From positions 1 to 36,013 of the forward strand of contig NZ_VMQS01000025.1 of the NCBI RefSeq assembly GCF_007625055.1: a stretch of DNA of 36,013 nucleotides, in the 5' to 3' direction. The position numbers and the translations under genes were made by a program. The notes beneath the pieces are model-generated. The model was not told the DNA's origin, ran no database searches, and saw only the letters and a program-made list of their open reading frames with translations. Position 1 is the first letter of the stretch. The number at the start of each line of letters is the position of its first letter. Below are positions 35,904 to 36,013 of the stretch, in pieces. This DNA is from Halomonas sp. (GTDB lineage Bacteria > Pseudomonadota > Gammaproteobacteria > Pseudomonadales > Halomonadaceae).

Positions 35904-36013
35904 GTGACGACTTCTTCGCCTTCAACGCAACCCCTTTCATCTTCAAATCAAAGCTTTGAAGCGCTTATCCGGCTGTTGCGCTATGCCAGGGGCTACCGGC
36001 GGCGCATAGTGGC
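35904..36013 (+). CDS. Probable ABC exporter, N-terminal fragment (possibly MsbA)
   Basis: Only 36 codons lie in the window. The GTG start follows AAGGA (35893-35897) by six bases. The product begins with a Ser/Thr/Pro/Gln-rich tail, then FEALIRLLRYARGYRRRIV, the amphipathic elbow that precedes the first membrane helix in MsbA-type exporters. Lipid A flippase MsbA is my guess; other ABC exporters share this start. Confidence 0.45.
   Translation, partial: MTTSSPSTQPLSSSNQSFEALIRLLRYARGYRRRIV

Overview
This is a 36 kb chromosomal stretch of a gammaproteobacterium, most probably a halophile of the Halomonadaceae (Halomonas-like). The clues are the gene order, moderately high G+C coding sequence, and two tandem BCCT osmolyte transporters next to a universal stress protein. 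From about 5.4 to 21.7 kb the order murU-amgK / lptD-surA-pdxA-rsmA-apaG-apaH ... cca ... folK-folB-tsaD / rpsU-dnaG-rpoD follows the order I know from Pseudomonas. No transposase, integrase, CRISPR array, tRNA or rRNA was recognised. Genes are intact, closely packed and mostly preceded by good ribosome binding sites.

Layout. (1) 1-1.7 kb: C-terminal end of nlpD, entering through a Glu-Thr hexanucleotide repeat, then rpoS. (2) 1.85-3.9 kb: alr and an LpxL-type acyltransferase. (3) 4.0-5.4 kb, minus strand: an OsmC-family protein and an orphan speD. (4) 5.4-7.1 kb, minus: amgK-murU (muropeptide sugar recycling), divergent from (5) lptD-surA-pdxA-rsmA-apaG-apaH-cca (7.2-15.0 kb, plus). (6) 15.0-17.1 kb, minus: tsaD-folB-folK. 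(7) 17.2-21.8 kb, plus: rpsU-dnaG-rpoD, the macromolecular-synthesis operon, with a strong terminator between rpsU and dnaG. (8) 21.9-24.7 kb, plus: glutathione-dependent formaldehyde detoxification (frmA, fghA), then mtgA. (9) 24.8-25.7 kb, minus: an EamA permease. (10) 25.9-29.2 kb, plus: a secreted DUF4168 protein, then a cNMP-binding/CBS/DUF294 nucleotidyltransferase overlapping a DEDDh exonuclease. (11) 29.2-33.3 kb, minus: uspA followed by two closely related BCCT carriers. (12) 33.6-35.8 kb, minus: a PQQ-type aldose dehydrogenase and an AEC carrier. (13) The window closes in the first codons of a probable ABC exporter, possibly msbA.

Functional threads: envelope construction (nlpD, alr, lpxL, murU/amgK, lptD, surA, mtgA, possibly msbA); information processing (rsmA, cca, tsaD, rpsU, dnaG, rpoD, rpoS); cofactors (pdxA, folB, folK); stress and solute handling (rpoS, OsmC, speD, frmA/fghA, uspA, BCCT). 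The least explained parts are regulatory or accessory: an FNR/ANR-like site and a stem-loop upstream of uspA-BCCT, a widely spaced dyad over the second BCCT promoter, palindromes upstream of rpoD and of the DUF4168 gene, and the DUF294-exonuclease pair. Two core proteins also have reduced architectures: SurA with one parvulin domain, and CCA-adding enzyme without a recognisable HD domain.
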